A stretch of DNA of 64,000 nt, taken from Allomuricauda sp. ARW1Y1 (GTDB lineage Bacteria; Bacteroidota; Bacteroidia; Flavobacteriales; Flavobacteriaceae). Within the stretch, counting starts at the first letter, position 1. Each line of letters begins with the position of its first letter. Both the position numbers and the translations under genes were made by a program. Below are positions 34,434 to 44,271 of this stretch, piece after piece. Below the pieces are notes generated by a model. The model was given only the letters and a program-made list of their open reading frames with translations, had not been told where the DNA came from and did no database searches. The stretch covers positions 1-64,000 of the forward strand of contig NZ_JACBZU010000002.1 in assembly GCF_013407935.1 (NCBI RefSeq). The letters are read 5' to 3'.

Positions 34434-35054
34434 TCAATAAATTTCCAGACTGCCCTTGCCCTCCCGTATCACTTCGGGTGTATCACCAGAAAGGTCGATT
34501 ACTGTGGAGGCCACATTGTCGCCATATCCTCCATCGATCACAACATCCACAAGGTTCTGCCATTTTTCAAAGATGAGCTCAGGATCTGTGGTATACTCCA
34601 AAATATCATCGTCATCTCGAATAGAAGTGGAAACAATCGGGTGTCCCAGCCCAGTTACCAAAGCTCTGGCAATGGAATTGTCCGGTACACGGATACCCAC
34701 CGTTTTCTTTTTCTTGAAATCTTTGGGAAGATTATTGTTTCCCGGAAGAATAAACGTATAAGGACCGGGTAGAGTTCTTTTAAGAATCTTGAAAGTAGCG
34801 CTATCAATTTGTCGCACATAATCTGACAAATTGCTCAAATCTGCACAAATAAAGGACCAATTTGCTTTTTCCAGTTTCACTCCCTTTATCCGGGCAATGC
34901 GTTGTAATGCCTTGGAGTTGGTAATATCGCAACCCAATCCATACACGGTATCTGTTGGATAAATGACCAAGCCGCCCTGCCGAAGCACGTCTACCACCTT
35001 CTCAACCTGCTTTGGGTTGGGGTTTTCCTCATAAAGTTTGATCAATTCAGCCAT
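34434..35054 (-). CDS. L-threonylcarbamoyladenylate synthase (Sua5/YciO/YrdC family)
   Basis: A 206-aa enzyme making threonylcarbamoyl-AMP for the t6A modification of tRNA position 37. Motifs: GLVIYPTDTVYGLGCD, KRTLPGPYTFIL, KTVGIRVP and PIVSTS. ATG at 35054 (MAELIKLYEENPNP) is chosen; the frame extends 17 codons upstream into an ATG at 35105, which family alignment does not support. It is a YciO/YrdC-length protein without the extra Sua5 domain. YciO-type members may have a different activity. Confidence 0.85.
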   Translation of the reverse strand: MAELIKLYEENPNPKQVEKVVDVLRQGGLVIYPTDTVYGLGCDITNSKALQRIARIKGVKLEKANWSFICADLSNLSDYVRQIDSATFKILKRTLPGPYTFILPGNNNLPKDFKKKKTVGIRVPDNSIARALVTGLGHPIVSTSIRDDDDILEYTTDPELIFEKWQNLVDVVIDGGYGDNVASTVIDLSGDTPEVIREGKGSLEIY

Positions 35055-35176
35055 AAAAGCAAAAAATATCCAATCGATTGATAACAAAGATACTACATCT
35101 TTCAACTAAATCGGTACCACAAAACTATCAGTTAAACCTTTTATAAGACACCCAACCCAGCAGCATTTAATGCATC

Positions 35177-35218
35177 CGTCAATTCAAAAGGGGCATTCGT
35201 CAATTCAAAAGGGGCATT
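35177..35218. repeat. Perfect 21-bp tandem duplication upstream of a lipoprotein gene
   Basis: A 21-bp unit beginning CGTCAATTC and ending GGGGCATT occurs twice with no mismatch (35177-35197, 35198-35218), followed by a partial third start (GATCAATT). It lies 64 nt upstream of the ATG at 35282. A 21-bp period equals two helical turns, so duplicated protein-binding sites would face the same side. Confidence 0.88.
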
Positions 35219-35281
35219 GATCAATTGGCACCCAAAATATTGATGGAATTGTCACACCTTTAAACCAAAAATTGAACAACA

Positions 35282-35881
35282 ATGAAATCCGTAACAATTA
35301 ATATCCTTTCCATTGCCATAGTCCTTTCCATGATCAGTTCAAGTTGTGATTTTTCCAAAAAGTCAAAAGAAAACGACTTTAACGCCAGTAATACTTTAGA
35401 TGAATTGGAGGTGCTATTGACTCAATTAAACCAATTGGACACGATTGATTGCAGAAACATGGATCAAATCGTCAGCATCAACGAAAGTATGCGGAGAATC
35501 GTAGAAAACATTCGTTCCGCCGAAAAGTTCGATAAACTGGTAAAAGCCTACAAAACACATCGACCCAATGTCAAATTCGCCATTTCGGAGGATGGGACTT
35601 TTGGTGTTTTCTCGTGGCGTACCAAAATGGACTGTTTAGGAAATCAAATCAAGAATATTGCCCTTTATAAAACGGATAATGGCGTGTTGACCTCCTCCTT
35701 GTACGGCACGCCCATGATATACCATAGGGTGAGCAGCAATCCAATGAAAAAAGGAAACTACCTTCTGCATTCCAATAGCACCATAAAAGGATATTCCATT
35801 TCCAATGGCTATTTGGAAGAGACTTCAATAGACTTAAAAGATGCATCTTTCGCAGACAATCAGCCCTTTGAGGACGAGTAA
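35282..35881 (+). CDS. Lipoprotein of unknown function
   Basis: A 199-aa protein with a lipoprotein-type signal (MKSVTINILSIAIVLSMISSSC, cysteine 22) and an N-terminal helical part (about 35-95, TLDELEVLLTQLNQLDTIDC). The C-terminal part is beta-rich (FAISEDGTFGVFSWRTKMDCLG; YLLHSNSTIKGYSISNGYLEE). Cysteines at about 60 and 120 could pair. No family recognised. Divergent from the Sua5-like gene; the spacer carries the 21-bp duplication. It ends 3 nt from the stop of the convergent hydrolase gene. Confidence 0.75.
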   Translation: MKSVTINILSIAIVLSMISSSCDFSKKSKENDFNASNTLDELEVLLTQLNQLDTIDCRNMDQIVSINESMRRIVENIRSAEKFDKLVKAYKTHRPNVKFAISEDGTFGVFSWRTKMDCLGNQIKNIALYKTDNGVLTSSLYGTPMIYHRVSSNPMKKGNYLLHSNSTIKGYSISNGYLEETSIDLKDASFADNQPFEDE

Positions 35882-35884
35882 CAT

Positions 35885-38113
35885 TTATTCCTCTGCAGAC
35901 CTGTTTTTTGAATAAAATCCGATATCATCCAGAACAACAACGCCCAAGCTGTCTTTATCAAACACCAAATTGATGCTCTGCAATTTACCCAATTGCAAAC
36001 TGTAATTTTGGGACCTAAAGGCAGAAACGGGAATATAACAACTTTTCAACTGAACTTCGGAAGGTTCGCCAACCATATCCTTATCCAGGAACTTGAACTT
36101 GGTGAACCTTGTTTTGATAATCCCCGGGAGTCTATTGTTTTGGTCCAATGCAACCGATGCCGAATTTCCCAAACTATCCTTGAGCATAATGCTAAAATTG
36201 AACCCTTTTTCCGGTGATTCCAATTGTTCATCATCATCGTTGGATTTCAATTCGGAAATATCGCCCATCGCCATCGAAAGGGCCAGCGTATCGGCCTCGC
36301 TAAAATTCTTTAGTGAATCTAAAAGCACTATTTGATAGACGGGAATGGAATCGACAGATGTTGACTTGTCGTATTTCCATCCCAGCACCAAAGCATTGTT
36401 TTGCTGACTTCCCCCATCCCTTGATTCCAATTCCGTTTCTCGCCAAACTTTAAAGTTCTTGGCATTCAATGCTATACTATTCGATGCCTTGGTCACATCG
36501 ATATCCCCTTCAAAATCGACCAATACTTTTTTATGATTGTCCGCATACTGACTGCGATAGGTTTCCTTTGGTAGCCAATTGTTCACCACATCCACGTTTT
36601 TGAACATGGGGCGATAATCCGTGTTACCCTTGAGCACGGCCACCGCAAAAGCACTCACATACACCTGGGCCACTTGACGCTGCTCTTCACCTGTGACCAA
36701 GGGGTCAAGATTGAGCAACCACTTCATGGGAGCTCCAAAATCCGAACGTCCCCATGTGGAATTGAATTGGCCATGGTTGGCATGGTTCATATATAATCCT
36801 GCTTTAAAGCCCTCAAAACCCTCTGAGAACTCCAAACGATGGTATGGCCGCATTCCCCAAAAACTGGTCTCATCCGAATCGAAGGCTCCTTGAATGGACA
36901 AATAGTTGATATCCTTAAGGCTTATCTCCCGATTATACCGATAGTCTGTTGGCGCAATCGTCACAATGCCCTTGATCCCAAAACCAAAATCAAAAGTTTC
37001 ATTGCCATCATCCGGGAACCTGTCCAGTTGGTTAAAGGCAGCCGCAATAGATACGGCCTCTCCTCCTCTTGAGTGTCCCACCAGAACAACATTGTCCAAA
37101 TCCACTTTTCCATTTAATTCAGGTGAAACGCCATTGTTCCATTCCCTCCATTGTTCCAAATGTTTCAATAACAGCCAACCCCGTGTTGGCATTTCCTTTC
37201 CCATAAAATCGCCAGACCAGTGCCCGTTGATAAAGTTCTCATCCACCGAAACCCCAATAATGCCCCTACTTGCCAAGAGCTCTCCTAAATAGGCGTAACC
37301 ACCATCGGAATAATCGAGCATGCTGTGGTTTCCATGAACCATCATCACCATTGGGAAGGGTCCTTTGCCTTTAGGCATGTACACACGCGCATTCAACGGA
37401 AAACTATCCACGCCAAAGCCCCAATATTTTTCGCGCCACTTTTTCTTTTTTCCTTTCCACTCGGGAAGCAATCGTGTTGCATCCACAGTGGGTGTTTTCA
37501 GTTTGATAGCTGTGGCATATTCCGAACGTTTTTTATCGGTTCCGCTACCATACGTAAATACCTCCACTTCAAAATTGCCCTTATTGGAGGGATTTTGAAC
37601 TCCCATATCGGCTAGAGTGGTTACATCTATGTTTTCCTGTTTTGATAAATCAGGTGCAGAAGGGTCACCGTCGAGACCGTTAAAACCATAAAACCCGAAA
37701 ACTGTTAGCAAAACACCCACTACAGCGAGGACAGCCCCCAATGTTTTTTTGTTATTTAGAAAGATGTTCCACATACCGAAAACCAATAATGCCGTACAGA
37801 TAAATCCGAATACTACCAAGGCATAAAACAGCTGTGAAGGCCACCTAAAGGCAAATTCCCTCAATAAATAGAATGAAATTAAACCGCCCAATAGCGAAGT
37901 AAGCAGCGGTAATGGTATTTTTTTGATAATAGGAAGAATCCATGTGAGCAACAACTTAAGGGCAATCACCAAAATTGAACCAATCAGGATTCCAGTCGCC
38001 ATCATTACCCATGCAGGATAACCGACATCATAATGATATCCAGCTACACCAAAAAGAATGATGACAAGAATGGCAACGGCAATAAAAACAGGTTTGAGCA
38101 GAAGATTTTTCAT
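35885..38113 (-). CDS. Membrane-anchored alpha/beta hydrolase
   Basis: A 742-aa protein in three parts: an N-terminal membrane domain with about five hydrophobic helices (1-150), a catalytic alpha/beta-hydrolase domain (about 220-500) with VMMVHGNHSM and the nucleophile elbow GHSRGG, and a C-terminal beta-rich domain (about 530-740). The hydrolase part resembles chlorophyllase/PET-hydrolase-like esterases. ANHGQF (about 450) could supply the catalytic histidine. The catalytic domain is probably periplasmic. Substrate unknown. Transcribed alone. Confidence 0.72.
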   Translation of the reverse strand: MKNLLLKPVFIAVAILVIILFGVAGYHYDVGYPAWVMMATGILIGSILVIALKLLLTWILPIIKKIPLPLLTSLLGGLISFYLLREFAFRWPSQLFYALVVFGFICTALLVFGMWNIFLNNKKTLGAVLAVVGVLLTVFGFYGFNGLDGDPSAPDLSKQENIDVTTLADMGVQNPSNKGNFEVEVFTYGSGTDKKRSEYATAIKLKTPTVDATRLLPEWKGKKKKWREKYWGFGVDSFPLNARVYMPKGKGPFPMVMMVHGNHSMLDYSDGGYAYLGELLASRGIIGVSVDENFINGHWSGDFMGKEMPTRGWLLLKHLEQWREWNNGVSPELNGKVDLDNVVLVGHSRGGEAVSIAAAFNQLDRFPDDGNETFDFGFGIKGIVTIAPTDYRYNREISLKDINYLSIQGAFDSDETSFWGMRPYHRLEFSEGFEGFKAGLYMNHANHGQFNSTWGRSDFGAPMKWLLNLDPLVTGEEQRQVAQVYVSAFAVAVLKGNTDYRPMFKNVDVVNNWLPKETYRSQYADNHKKVLVDFEGDIDVTKASNSIALNAKNFKVWRETELESRDGGSQQNNALVLGWKYDKSTSVDSIPVYQIVLLDSLKNFSEADTLALSMAMGDISELKSNDDDEQLESPEKGFNFSIMLKDSLGNSASVALDQNNRLPGIIKTRFTKFKFLDKDMVGEPSEVQLKSCYIPVSAFRSQNYSLQLGKLQSINLVFDKDSLGVVVLDDIGFYSKNRSAEE

Positions 38114-38252
38114 AAAGGGAGGTTGGTTTGGTCAAAATTTCTAAATCTAGCTCTGAATTTAAACAATTTTGTCCACCCAAACCGACTTACTCCTTTTATT
38201 TAGGGAGTTCTCAAAACAGCTAGGTTTCAATTATTGGAAAATAAAAATTAGC

Positions 38253-40583
38253 CTAGGCATTGTCCAAAACCTCCAGCTTGGCGAAACGCAACAACAGTTT
38301 TTTTATCCCCCCTTGGTCAAAATGGATTTCTGCCTTTTTGTCGTTGCCCGCTCCTTCTATGTTGAGTATTTTCCCAATCCCAAATCGTGTGTGGTTTACT
38401 CGTGCCCCAATAGTAATGCCAGGATCGAGCTCCATAGGTTTGTCGGGGGCAGACATCTCAGGTTTTAGCTTTCTCAATTTCCGTAGCTGATTTTCATTAG
38501 GTTGATGCACACTGGGAGGTGTCCCGTTTTTGGGCTTCACTTGCCTGAGTTTGCTTTTGTCCACTTCACCAAAGATGTTTTTATCGATTATCGATTTGTA
38601 ACGATAGCCATCATTTACCGGGGTAAGGTTCTCCACATATCGCTCTTCAATTTCCTCCAAAAAACGGCTGGGTTCGGCATCAATCAATTTTCCCCAACGA
38701 TATCTGTTTTGGGTATAGGTGAGGTATGCCTGTTTTTCGGCCCGGGTCAGGGCAACATAAAACAGTCTTCGCTCCTCCTCCAGTTCGCTTCGGGTGTTCA
38801 TGCTCATGGCCGATGGGAACAAATCCTCTTCCATACCCACGATATATACATACGGAAACTCGAGGCCCTTGGCCAAGTGAATGGTCATCAAAGCGACCCT
38901 GTCATCATCGCCAACATCCTTATCCATGTCCGTGGCAAGCGCCACATCTTCCAAAAATTCCGTCAAACTGCCCGTTGCATCCACAACCTCTTTTTGACCT
39001 TCCACAAAGTCCTTGATACCGTTCAAGAGTTCCTCAATATTCTCCATGCGGGCTATCCCTTCTGGAGTACCATCTTTTTTGAACTCCAATAAAAGTCCCG
39101 TTTTCTTGGCCACGTGCTCCGCTAGGGTAAAGGCATCCGAACCTTCGTTCATGATTTGGAAACTCTTGATCATAGTAACGAAGTCCGCGAGTTTGCGTTT
39201 GGTCCCTGCATTGATGTTCAAATTGAGTTTGTCCAGATTGTCCATTACCTCATAAATGGAGCGGCCATAATGGTTCGCTGCCACCACTAGCCTATCAATG
39301 GTCGTCTGGCCAATTCCCCTGGTTGGGAAGTTGATCACCCGCTTTAGTGCCTCTTCATCTTTCGGGTTGATAATCAAACGCAAATAGGCCAAGACATCCT
39401 TTATTTCCTTTCTTTGGTAGAAGGACAAACCTCCATAAATCCGATAAGGAATATCCCGTTTACGAAGTGCATCCTCAATGGCTCTGGATTGGGAGTTGGT
39501 GCGGTACAACACGGCAAAATCCCCGTTCTGCATCTGCTGTTGCATCTTGTTCTCAAAAATGGAACCCGCCACATAACGCCCTTCCTCTGCATCGGTTACG
39601 CTTCGATGTATTTTTATAAGTCCCCCATCGTCGTTTGAAGTCCAAACATTTTTCTCCAGCTGATTTTTGTTGTTGGCAATGATGGAATTGGCTGCGTTTA
39701 CAATATTCTTGGTGGAACGATAATTTTGTTCCAAACGGTAAACGGCCACATCGTCGTAATCCCTTTGAAAATTGAGGATATTGCTGATGTTCGCCCCTCG
39801 GAAGGAATAGATACTTTGGGCATCGTCACCCACCACACAAATGTTTTGGTAGCGGTCGGACAATGCCTTCACAATCAAATACTGGGAATGATTGGTATCC
39901 TGATACTCATCCACCAAAATATATCGGAAACGGTCCTGATATTTCATCAACACCTCAGGAAATCGGGTCAAAAGCTCATTGGTGCGCAACAAAAGGTCGT
40001 CAAAATCCATCGCACCTGCCTTAAAGCAGCGGTCCACGTAGTTTTGATAGATTTCACCCAATCGAGGTCGCTTGGCCATGGCATCGGCCTCCATCAATTC
40101 TGGATTTTGAAAATATGCCTTAACGGTAATCAAACTGTTTTTGTAGGATGAAATTCGGTTCTGCACCTGTTTATACTTGTACACATCCTTGTCCAGTCCC
40201 ATTTCCTTGATGATGGATGCAATCAAGCGTTGCGAATCTTGGGTGTCGTAAATCGTAAAGTTGCTCGGAAACCCCAGTTTATCGCCATCAAAACGAAGCA
40301 ATTTGGCAAAAACGGAGTGGAACGTACCCATCCAAAGATTTTTCGCTTCGGAATTCCCAACAATAGTGGCAATACGCTTTTTCATCTCGCGCGCCGCCTT
40401 ATTGGTAAAGGTAAGGGCCAAAATATTGAAGGAATCCACGCCCTGTTCCATCAAATGGGCAATCCTGTAGGTCAAAACACGGGTCTTGCCAGAACCGGCA
40501 CCGGCAATCACCATTAGGGGTCCATCCTTGTGCAGCACGGGAGCGCGCTGCGCATCATTCAATTCATCCAAAAAAGTACTCAA
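38253..40583 (-). CDS. UvrD/PcrA-type ATP-dependent DNA helicase
   Basis: A 776-aa SF1A helicase. Motifs: Q-motif LNDAQRAPVL, Walker A GAGSGKT (about 28-34), DEYQDTN (motif II), GDDAQSIYSFRGA (motif III), LEQNYRSTKNI (motif IV) and VALTRAEK (motif VI). A Tudor-like C-terminal barrel (GARVNHTRFGIGKI) mediates RNA-polymerase or partner binding in PcrA. It acts in excision and mismatch repair and removes RecA filaments. No in-frame ATG exists before the upstream stop at about 40614; the start appears to be TTG at 40583, in line with the family start. Confidence 0.93.
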   Translation of the reverse strand: MSTFLDELNDAQRAPVLHKDGPLMVIAGAGSGKTRVLTYRIAHLMEQGVDSFNILALTFTNKAAREMKKRIATIVGNSEAKNLWMGTFHSVFAKLLRFDGDKLGFPSNFTIYDTQDSQRLIASIIKEMGLDKDVYKYKQVQNRISSYKNSLITVKAYFQNPELMEADAMAKRPRLGEIYQNYVDRCFKAGAMDFDDLLLRTNELLTRFPEVLMKYQDRFRYILVDEYQDTNHSQYLIVKALSDRYQNICVVGDDAQSIYSFRGANISNILNFQRDYDDVAVYRLEQNYRSTKNIVNAANSIIANNKNQLEKNVWTSNDDGGLIKIHRSVTDAEEGRYVAGSIFENKMQQQMQNGDFAVLYRTNSQSRAIEDALRKRDIPYRIYGGLSFYQRKEIKDVLAYLRLIINPKDEEALKRVINFPTRGIGQTTIDRLVVAANHYGRSIYEVMDNLDKLNLNINAGTKRKLADFVTMIKSFQIMNEGSDAFTLAEHVAKKTGLLLEFKKDGTPEGIARMENIEELLNGIKDFVEGQKEVVDATGSLTEFLEDVALATDMDKDVGDDDRVALMTIHLAKGLEFPYVYIVGMEEDLFPSAMSMNTRSELEEERRLFYVALTRAEKQAYLTYTQNRYRWGKLIDAEPSRFLEEIEERYVENLTPVNDGYRYKSIIDKNIFGEVDKSKLRQVKPKNGTPPSVHQPNENQLRKLRKLKPEMSAPDKPMELDPGITIGARVNHTRFGIGKILNIEGAGNDKKAEIHFDQGGIKKLLLRFAKLEVLDNA

Positions 40584-40722
40584 GGGCTCGAAGCTTTTAA
40601 AGTAGGCGTGAAATTAGCCATTATTGCTCTTTTGTTGAAATCAAGCTTTCAATATTTATAAACAGCGAAGGTGGAATTAGCCTGTTTTTTAAATATATTT
40701 AACATCTCAACTAAAATAACCA

Positions 40723-41262
40723 ATGAAATTTCAACAATTTTCGGTATTCCTTCTTTTTTTTACAGGATTTTATGCGTTTTCGCAGCAGACCCAAACAGGT
40801 CCCATTATTCAGGACTATGGTGCCGTTTGGGAAATTGAAAATCCCGACTTTGCAACGGACAAATCGCAGGAGTTCAAAGTGGTTTTTGATGTAAAGGTTG
40901 GTCCGGAATCCGATACCGAGGTCAACAGAAACCTAAACACCGTTGCCCGCTTTTTAAACATGCATGCACAGCATGGTGTGCCAGCCTCTCAACTAAAGGT
41001 AGCCCTAATCGTTCATGGGACGGCTGCCAGAAACCTGTTGACCGATGAAGGCCATCAACAACGTTATGGTGTTCCCAATCCCAACCGCGAGCTTGTGGAG
41101 CAATTAATGGAAGCCAATGTGGAGGTGATCATGTGCGGGCAGTCCTCAAAAACCAGGGACCTACCCAAGGAAGAACTCATTCCAGGGGTGAAAATAGCCC
41201 TATCGGCCATGACGGCCAACATTCAGCTACAAAACCAAGGATACCGACCTATTAACCTTTAA
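40723..41262 (+). CDS. Exported DsrE-family protein
   Basis: A 179-aa protein with signal peptide (MKFQQFSVFLLFFTGFYAFSQ) and a DsrE/DsrF-like domain (about 45-175). LKVALIVHGTAARNLL and EVIMCGQSSKTRDL are conserved; the cysteine in CGQS is the candidate sulfur carrier site. Exported DsrE proteins have unknown function. It is followed after 12 nt by an M20 peptidase and is likely co-transcribed. Confidence 0.8.
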   Translation: MKFQQFSVFLLFFTGFYAFSQQTQTGPIIQDYGAVWEIENPDFATDKSQEFKVVFDVKVGPESDTEVNRNLNTVARFLNMHAQHGVPASQLKVALIVHGTAARNLLTDEGHQQRYGVPNPNRELVEQLMEANVEVIMCGQSSKTRDLPKEELIPGVKIALSAMTANIQLQNQGYRPINL

Positions 41263-41274
41263 ACCAACACAATT

Positions 41275-42561
41275 ATGAAGAAATTTTTAGCACTTGCCTT
41301 ATGTTTCGCAAGTATGGGTATATATGCCCAAGACCATGGACTTGAAAATGATATTGCCGCCGTGGAATCGAAAGTCATCGAATGGCGACGCGACATCCAC
41401 CAACATCCAGAGCTCAGTAACCGCGAGTTCAAGACCGCTGAAAAAATTGCAGCTCACCTAAAATCTTTGGGGATGGAAGTGCAAACAGGAGTTGCACATA
41501 CCGGCGTGGTAGGTTTGCTCAAGGGAGACCATCCTGGAAAAGTGGTTGCACTAAGGGCTGACATTGATGCGCTACCCGTTACCGAACGTAACGATTTGCC
41601 ATTTAAATCAGAAGTGAAATCTGAATACTTGGGTGAAGAGGTGGGCGTTATGCACGCCTGTGGGCATGATACCCATATCGCCATTTTGATGGGCACTGCC
41701 GAGGTATTGGCCAAAAACAAGGACAAAATCCATGGAACCGTCAAATTCATTTTCCAGCCTGCCGAGGAAGGCGCACCTCCTGGAGAGGAAGGCGGTGCTG
41801 CACTCATGGTCAAGGAAGGAGTGCTTGAAAATCCCAAAGTGGATGCCATTTATGGGCTTCATATTGGTTCCTATCTTCCTGTGGGACATATTGCCTATAA
41901 ACCAGGGGGTGCTCTGGCAGCTGCCCAGCGGTTTGTGGTAAAAATCAAAGGAAAGCAGTCGCACGGTTCCCAACCTTGGGGCGGTGTTGACCCGATTTAC
42001 GTAGCTTCCAAAATTGTGGATGGATTCCAGTCCATCATTAGTCGTGAATTGGAACTGACCAAGGAGGCCGCAGTAATCACCGTTGGAAAAATAAGTGGAG
42101 GGGTCCGAAACAATATCATTCCGGAAAGTGCCGAACTCATCGGAACCATTCGAACCTTGGATTACGATATGCAAAAGCAGGTTAACGAGCGAATGAAAGA
42201 AATGGCATCCACCATTGCCAAAGCTTACCGTGCCGAGGCCACTGTGGAAATCGACAAAGGGGTGCCTATCACTTACAATGATGTAGACCTTACAGCTGCT
42301 TCACTGCCCAGTTTACAACAAGTGGCAGGAGAAGACAATGTGCATTTGATCAAGGCCATAACCGGAGCAGAGGATTTTTCGTTTTATCAGGAGAAAATTC
42401 CGGGCTTCTTTTATATTTTGGGGGGAAAGGACCCCAATGCTGGCCCAGATGACCATTTTCCGCACCATACTCCTGACTTTAAAATTGATGATAGTGGCCT
42501 GCAGCTAGGGGTAAAAGCCATGACGGAAATCGCATTGGATTATCTGGATAGAAGCAAATAG
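41275..42561 (+). CDS. Exported M20-family amidohydrolase/peptidase
   Basis: A 428-aa zinc enzyme with signal peptide (MKKFLALALCFASMGIYAQ). Metal ligands are visible: HACGHDTH (about 120), QPAEEGAPPGEEGG, a LHIGS site and PHHTPDF near the end. The family includes hippurate hydrolase, N-acyl-amino-acid amidohydrolase and IAA-amino acid hydrolase; the substrate is unknown. It lies 12 nt after the DsrE gene. Confidence 0.9.
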   Translation: MKKFLALALCFASMGIYAQDHGLENDIAAVESKVIEWRRDIHQHPELSNREFKTAEKIAAHLKSLGMEVQTGVAHTGVVGLLKGDHPGKVVALRADIDALPVTERNDLPFKSEVKSEYLGEEVGVMHACGHDTHIAILMGTAEVLAKNKDKIHGTVKFIFQPAEEGAPPGEEGGAALMVKEGVLENPKVDAIYGLHIGSYLPVGHIAYKPGGALAAAQRFVVKIKGKQSHGSQPWGGVDPIYVASKIVDGFQSIISRELELTKEAAVITVGKISGGVRNNIIPESAELIGTIRTLDYDMQKQVNERMKEMASTIAKAYRAEATVEIDKGVPITYNDVDLTAASLPSLQQVAGEDNVHLIKAITGAEDFSFYQEKIPGFFYILGGKDPNAGPDDHFPHHTPDFKIDDSGLQLGVKAMTEIALDYLDRSK

Positions 42562-42583
42562 ACCAACTTTAAGATACCTAATG

Positions 42584-42626
42584 AGCCCCAATATCCCTAT
42601 CCGTTTGGAATTTGGATATTGGGGCT
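42584..42626. repeat. 13-bp inverted repeat downstream of the M20 gene
   Basis: AGCCCCAATATCC (42584-42596) and GGATATTGGGGCT (42614-42626) are perfect inverted arms with a 17-nt loop that can itself pair (TCC/GGA). No T run follows, so it may be a weak terminator, a transcript-end stabiliser or a protein site upstream of the glutamate-synthase-like gene. Confidence 0.8.
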
Positions 42627-42659
42627 TGATATTTGTAGGTAATCCTTCAAACCATATAA

Positions 42660-44234
42660 ATGCATTCATTCCTTGATTTTATCGGTTACATTCCCTGGTG
42701 GGCCTGGGTTTTGATTTTTTTGTTCTCGGTCGCCATACGTGATATCTTTTTTCAAAAGGCACATACGATATCACATAATTATCCTATTGTGGGACATCTT
42801 AGGTACTGGCTGGAAAGTATAGGCCCCGAAATGCGCCAGTACTTCGTAGCTAATAATCGGGAGGAGCTTCCATTCAACCGTATTGAGCGAAGTTGGATTT
42901 ATGCATCAGCAAAAAAAGAGAACAATTATGAAGGTTTCGGAACGGATAGGGATATTTACAAGCACCAGCATATTTTTATAAAAAATGCAATGATCGGATT
43001 CCAAATGCCCGAAACGCACCCTAACAAAAAGAAACCTTATTTCTTGCCCTGCGCCAAAGTAATGGGTGCTTATAACCAGCGTAGAAAACCATATCGCCCG
43101 GCTTCTATTATCAATGTTTCGGCCATGAGTTTTGGGTCGCTATCCGCTGCTGCCATTGAATCGTTGAACAAAGGGGTAGAACAATGTGGAGCTTATCACA
43201 ATACAGGAGAAGGAGGACTTTCTCCTTACCACAAACAAGGCGGTGACGTTATTTTTCATTTTGGTACAGGCTATTTTGGTGTTCGCTCAAGGGAAGGTGG
43301 CTTTTCCATGGACAAATTAAAAGTGCTGGTAGATGAAAATCCTTGTATCAAGGCCATTGAGATCAAACTTTCCCAAGGTGCAAAACCGGGTAAGGGCGGA
43401 GTACTTCCCGGTTCCAAAATCACCCATGAACTCGCTGAGATACGAGGAGTAGAGGTAGGTAAAGATGTAATCTCCCCTCCTACCCACAAAGCATTTAGCA
43501 ATATTCCCGAGCTTTTGGAATTGATTGAATCCATTGCCGAAGAAACTGGTCTTCCAGTTGGAATAAAGGCGGCTATTGGTAAAATTGAGCAATGGGAGGA
43601 GCTAGCAGATTTGATGAAAAAGAAAGGGAAAGGACCTGATTTCATCACGATTGATGGTGGCGAAGGAGGAACCGGAGCCGCACCTCCAAGCTTTGCAGAC
43701 CATGTCTCATTACCGTGGACGTACGGGTTTTCCAAAGTGTACAGCCTTTTCATGGAGCATGGACTAACGGAGCGCATCGTATTTATAGGTAGCGGTAAAT
43801 TGGGGTTCCCAGGGAAAGCCGCAATGGCGTTTGCCATGGGAGCAGATTGTATCAATGTAGCACGAGAGGCCATGATGAGCATTGGCTGTATTCAGGCGCA
43901 AGTATGCCATACCAATAGATGCCCCACCGGTGTTGCGACCCAAAACAAATGGCTGCAAAAGGGCATCAATGTACCTCTAAAATCCGATAGGTTGGCGCAA
44001 TACTTCAAAACCTTTCGAAAGGAGTTGTTGGAGATTACCCATGCCGCAGGTTATGAACATCCCTGCCAATTTAATATGGATGATGTGCAAGTAAATGTGG
44101 ATGATGATTATCTTAGCAGCGATTTAAAGTCTGTTTATGGTTATCAAAAGGAAAAAGTGAATTTTAATTCAATGCAACAACTTTTTGATTGCGAACATTT
44201 AGGCGGAAAAAAAGCTTTGGAAAAAACGTTTTAA
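42660..44234 (+). CDS. FMN-binding glutamate-synthase-family protein
   Basis: A 524-aa protein with an N-terminal transmembrane helix (about 11-28) and a glutamate synthase central/FMN barrel domain (about 100-500): INVSAMSFGSLSAAAIESLN, GEGGLSPYH, DFITIDGGEGGTGAAPPSF, and CHTNRCPTGVATQ with the cysteines of the Fe-S site. The family lacks the glutaminase domain and its electron donor is not known. Single gene. ATG start. Confidence 0.88.
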   Translation: MHSFLDFIGYIPWWAWVLIFLFSVAIRDIFFQKAHTISHNYPIVGHLRYWLESIGPEMRQYFVANNREELPFNRIERSWIYASAKKENNYEGFGTDRDIYKHQHIFIKNAMIGFQMPETHPNKKKPYFLPCAKVMGAYNQRRKPYRPASIINVSAMSFGSLSAAAIESLNKGVEQCGAYHNTGEGGLSPYHKQGGDVIFHFGTGYFGVRSREGGFSMDKLKVLVDENPCIKAIEIKLSQGAKPGKGGVLPGSKITHELAEIRGVEVGKDVISPPTHKAFSNIPELLELIESIAEETGLPVGIKAAIGKIEQWEELADLMKKKGKGPDFITIDGGEGGTGAAPPSFADHVSLPWTYGFSKVYSLFMEHGLTERIVFIGSGKLGFPGKAAMAFAMGADCINVAREAMMSIGCIQAQVCHTNRCPTGVATQNKWLQKGINVPLKSDRLAQYFKTFRKELLEITHAAGYEHPCQFNMDDVQVNVDDDYLSSDLKSVYGYQKEKVNFNSMQQLFDCEHLGGKKALEKTF

Positions 44235-44271
44235 TTTAAACCCAAATATTCAACAAGTAACTATACTACTT

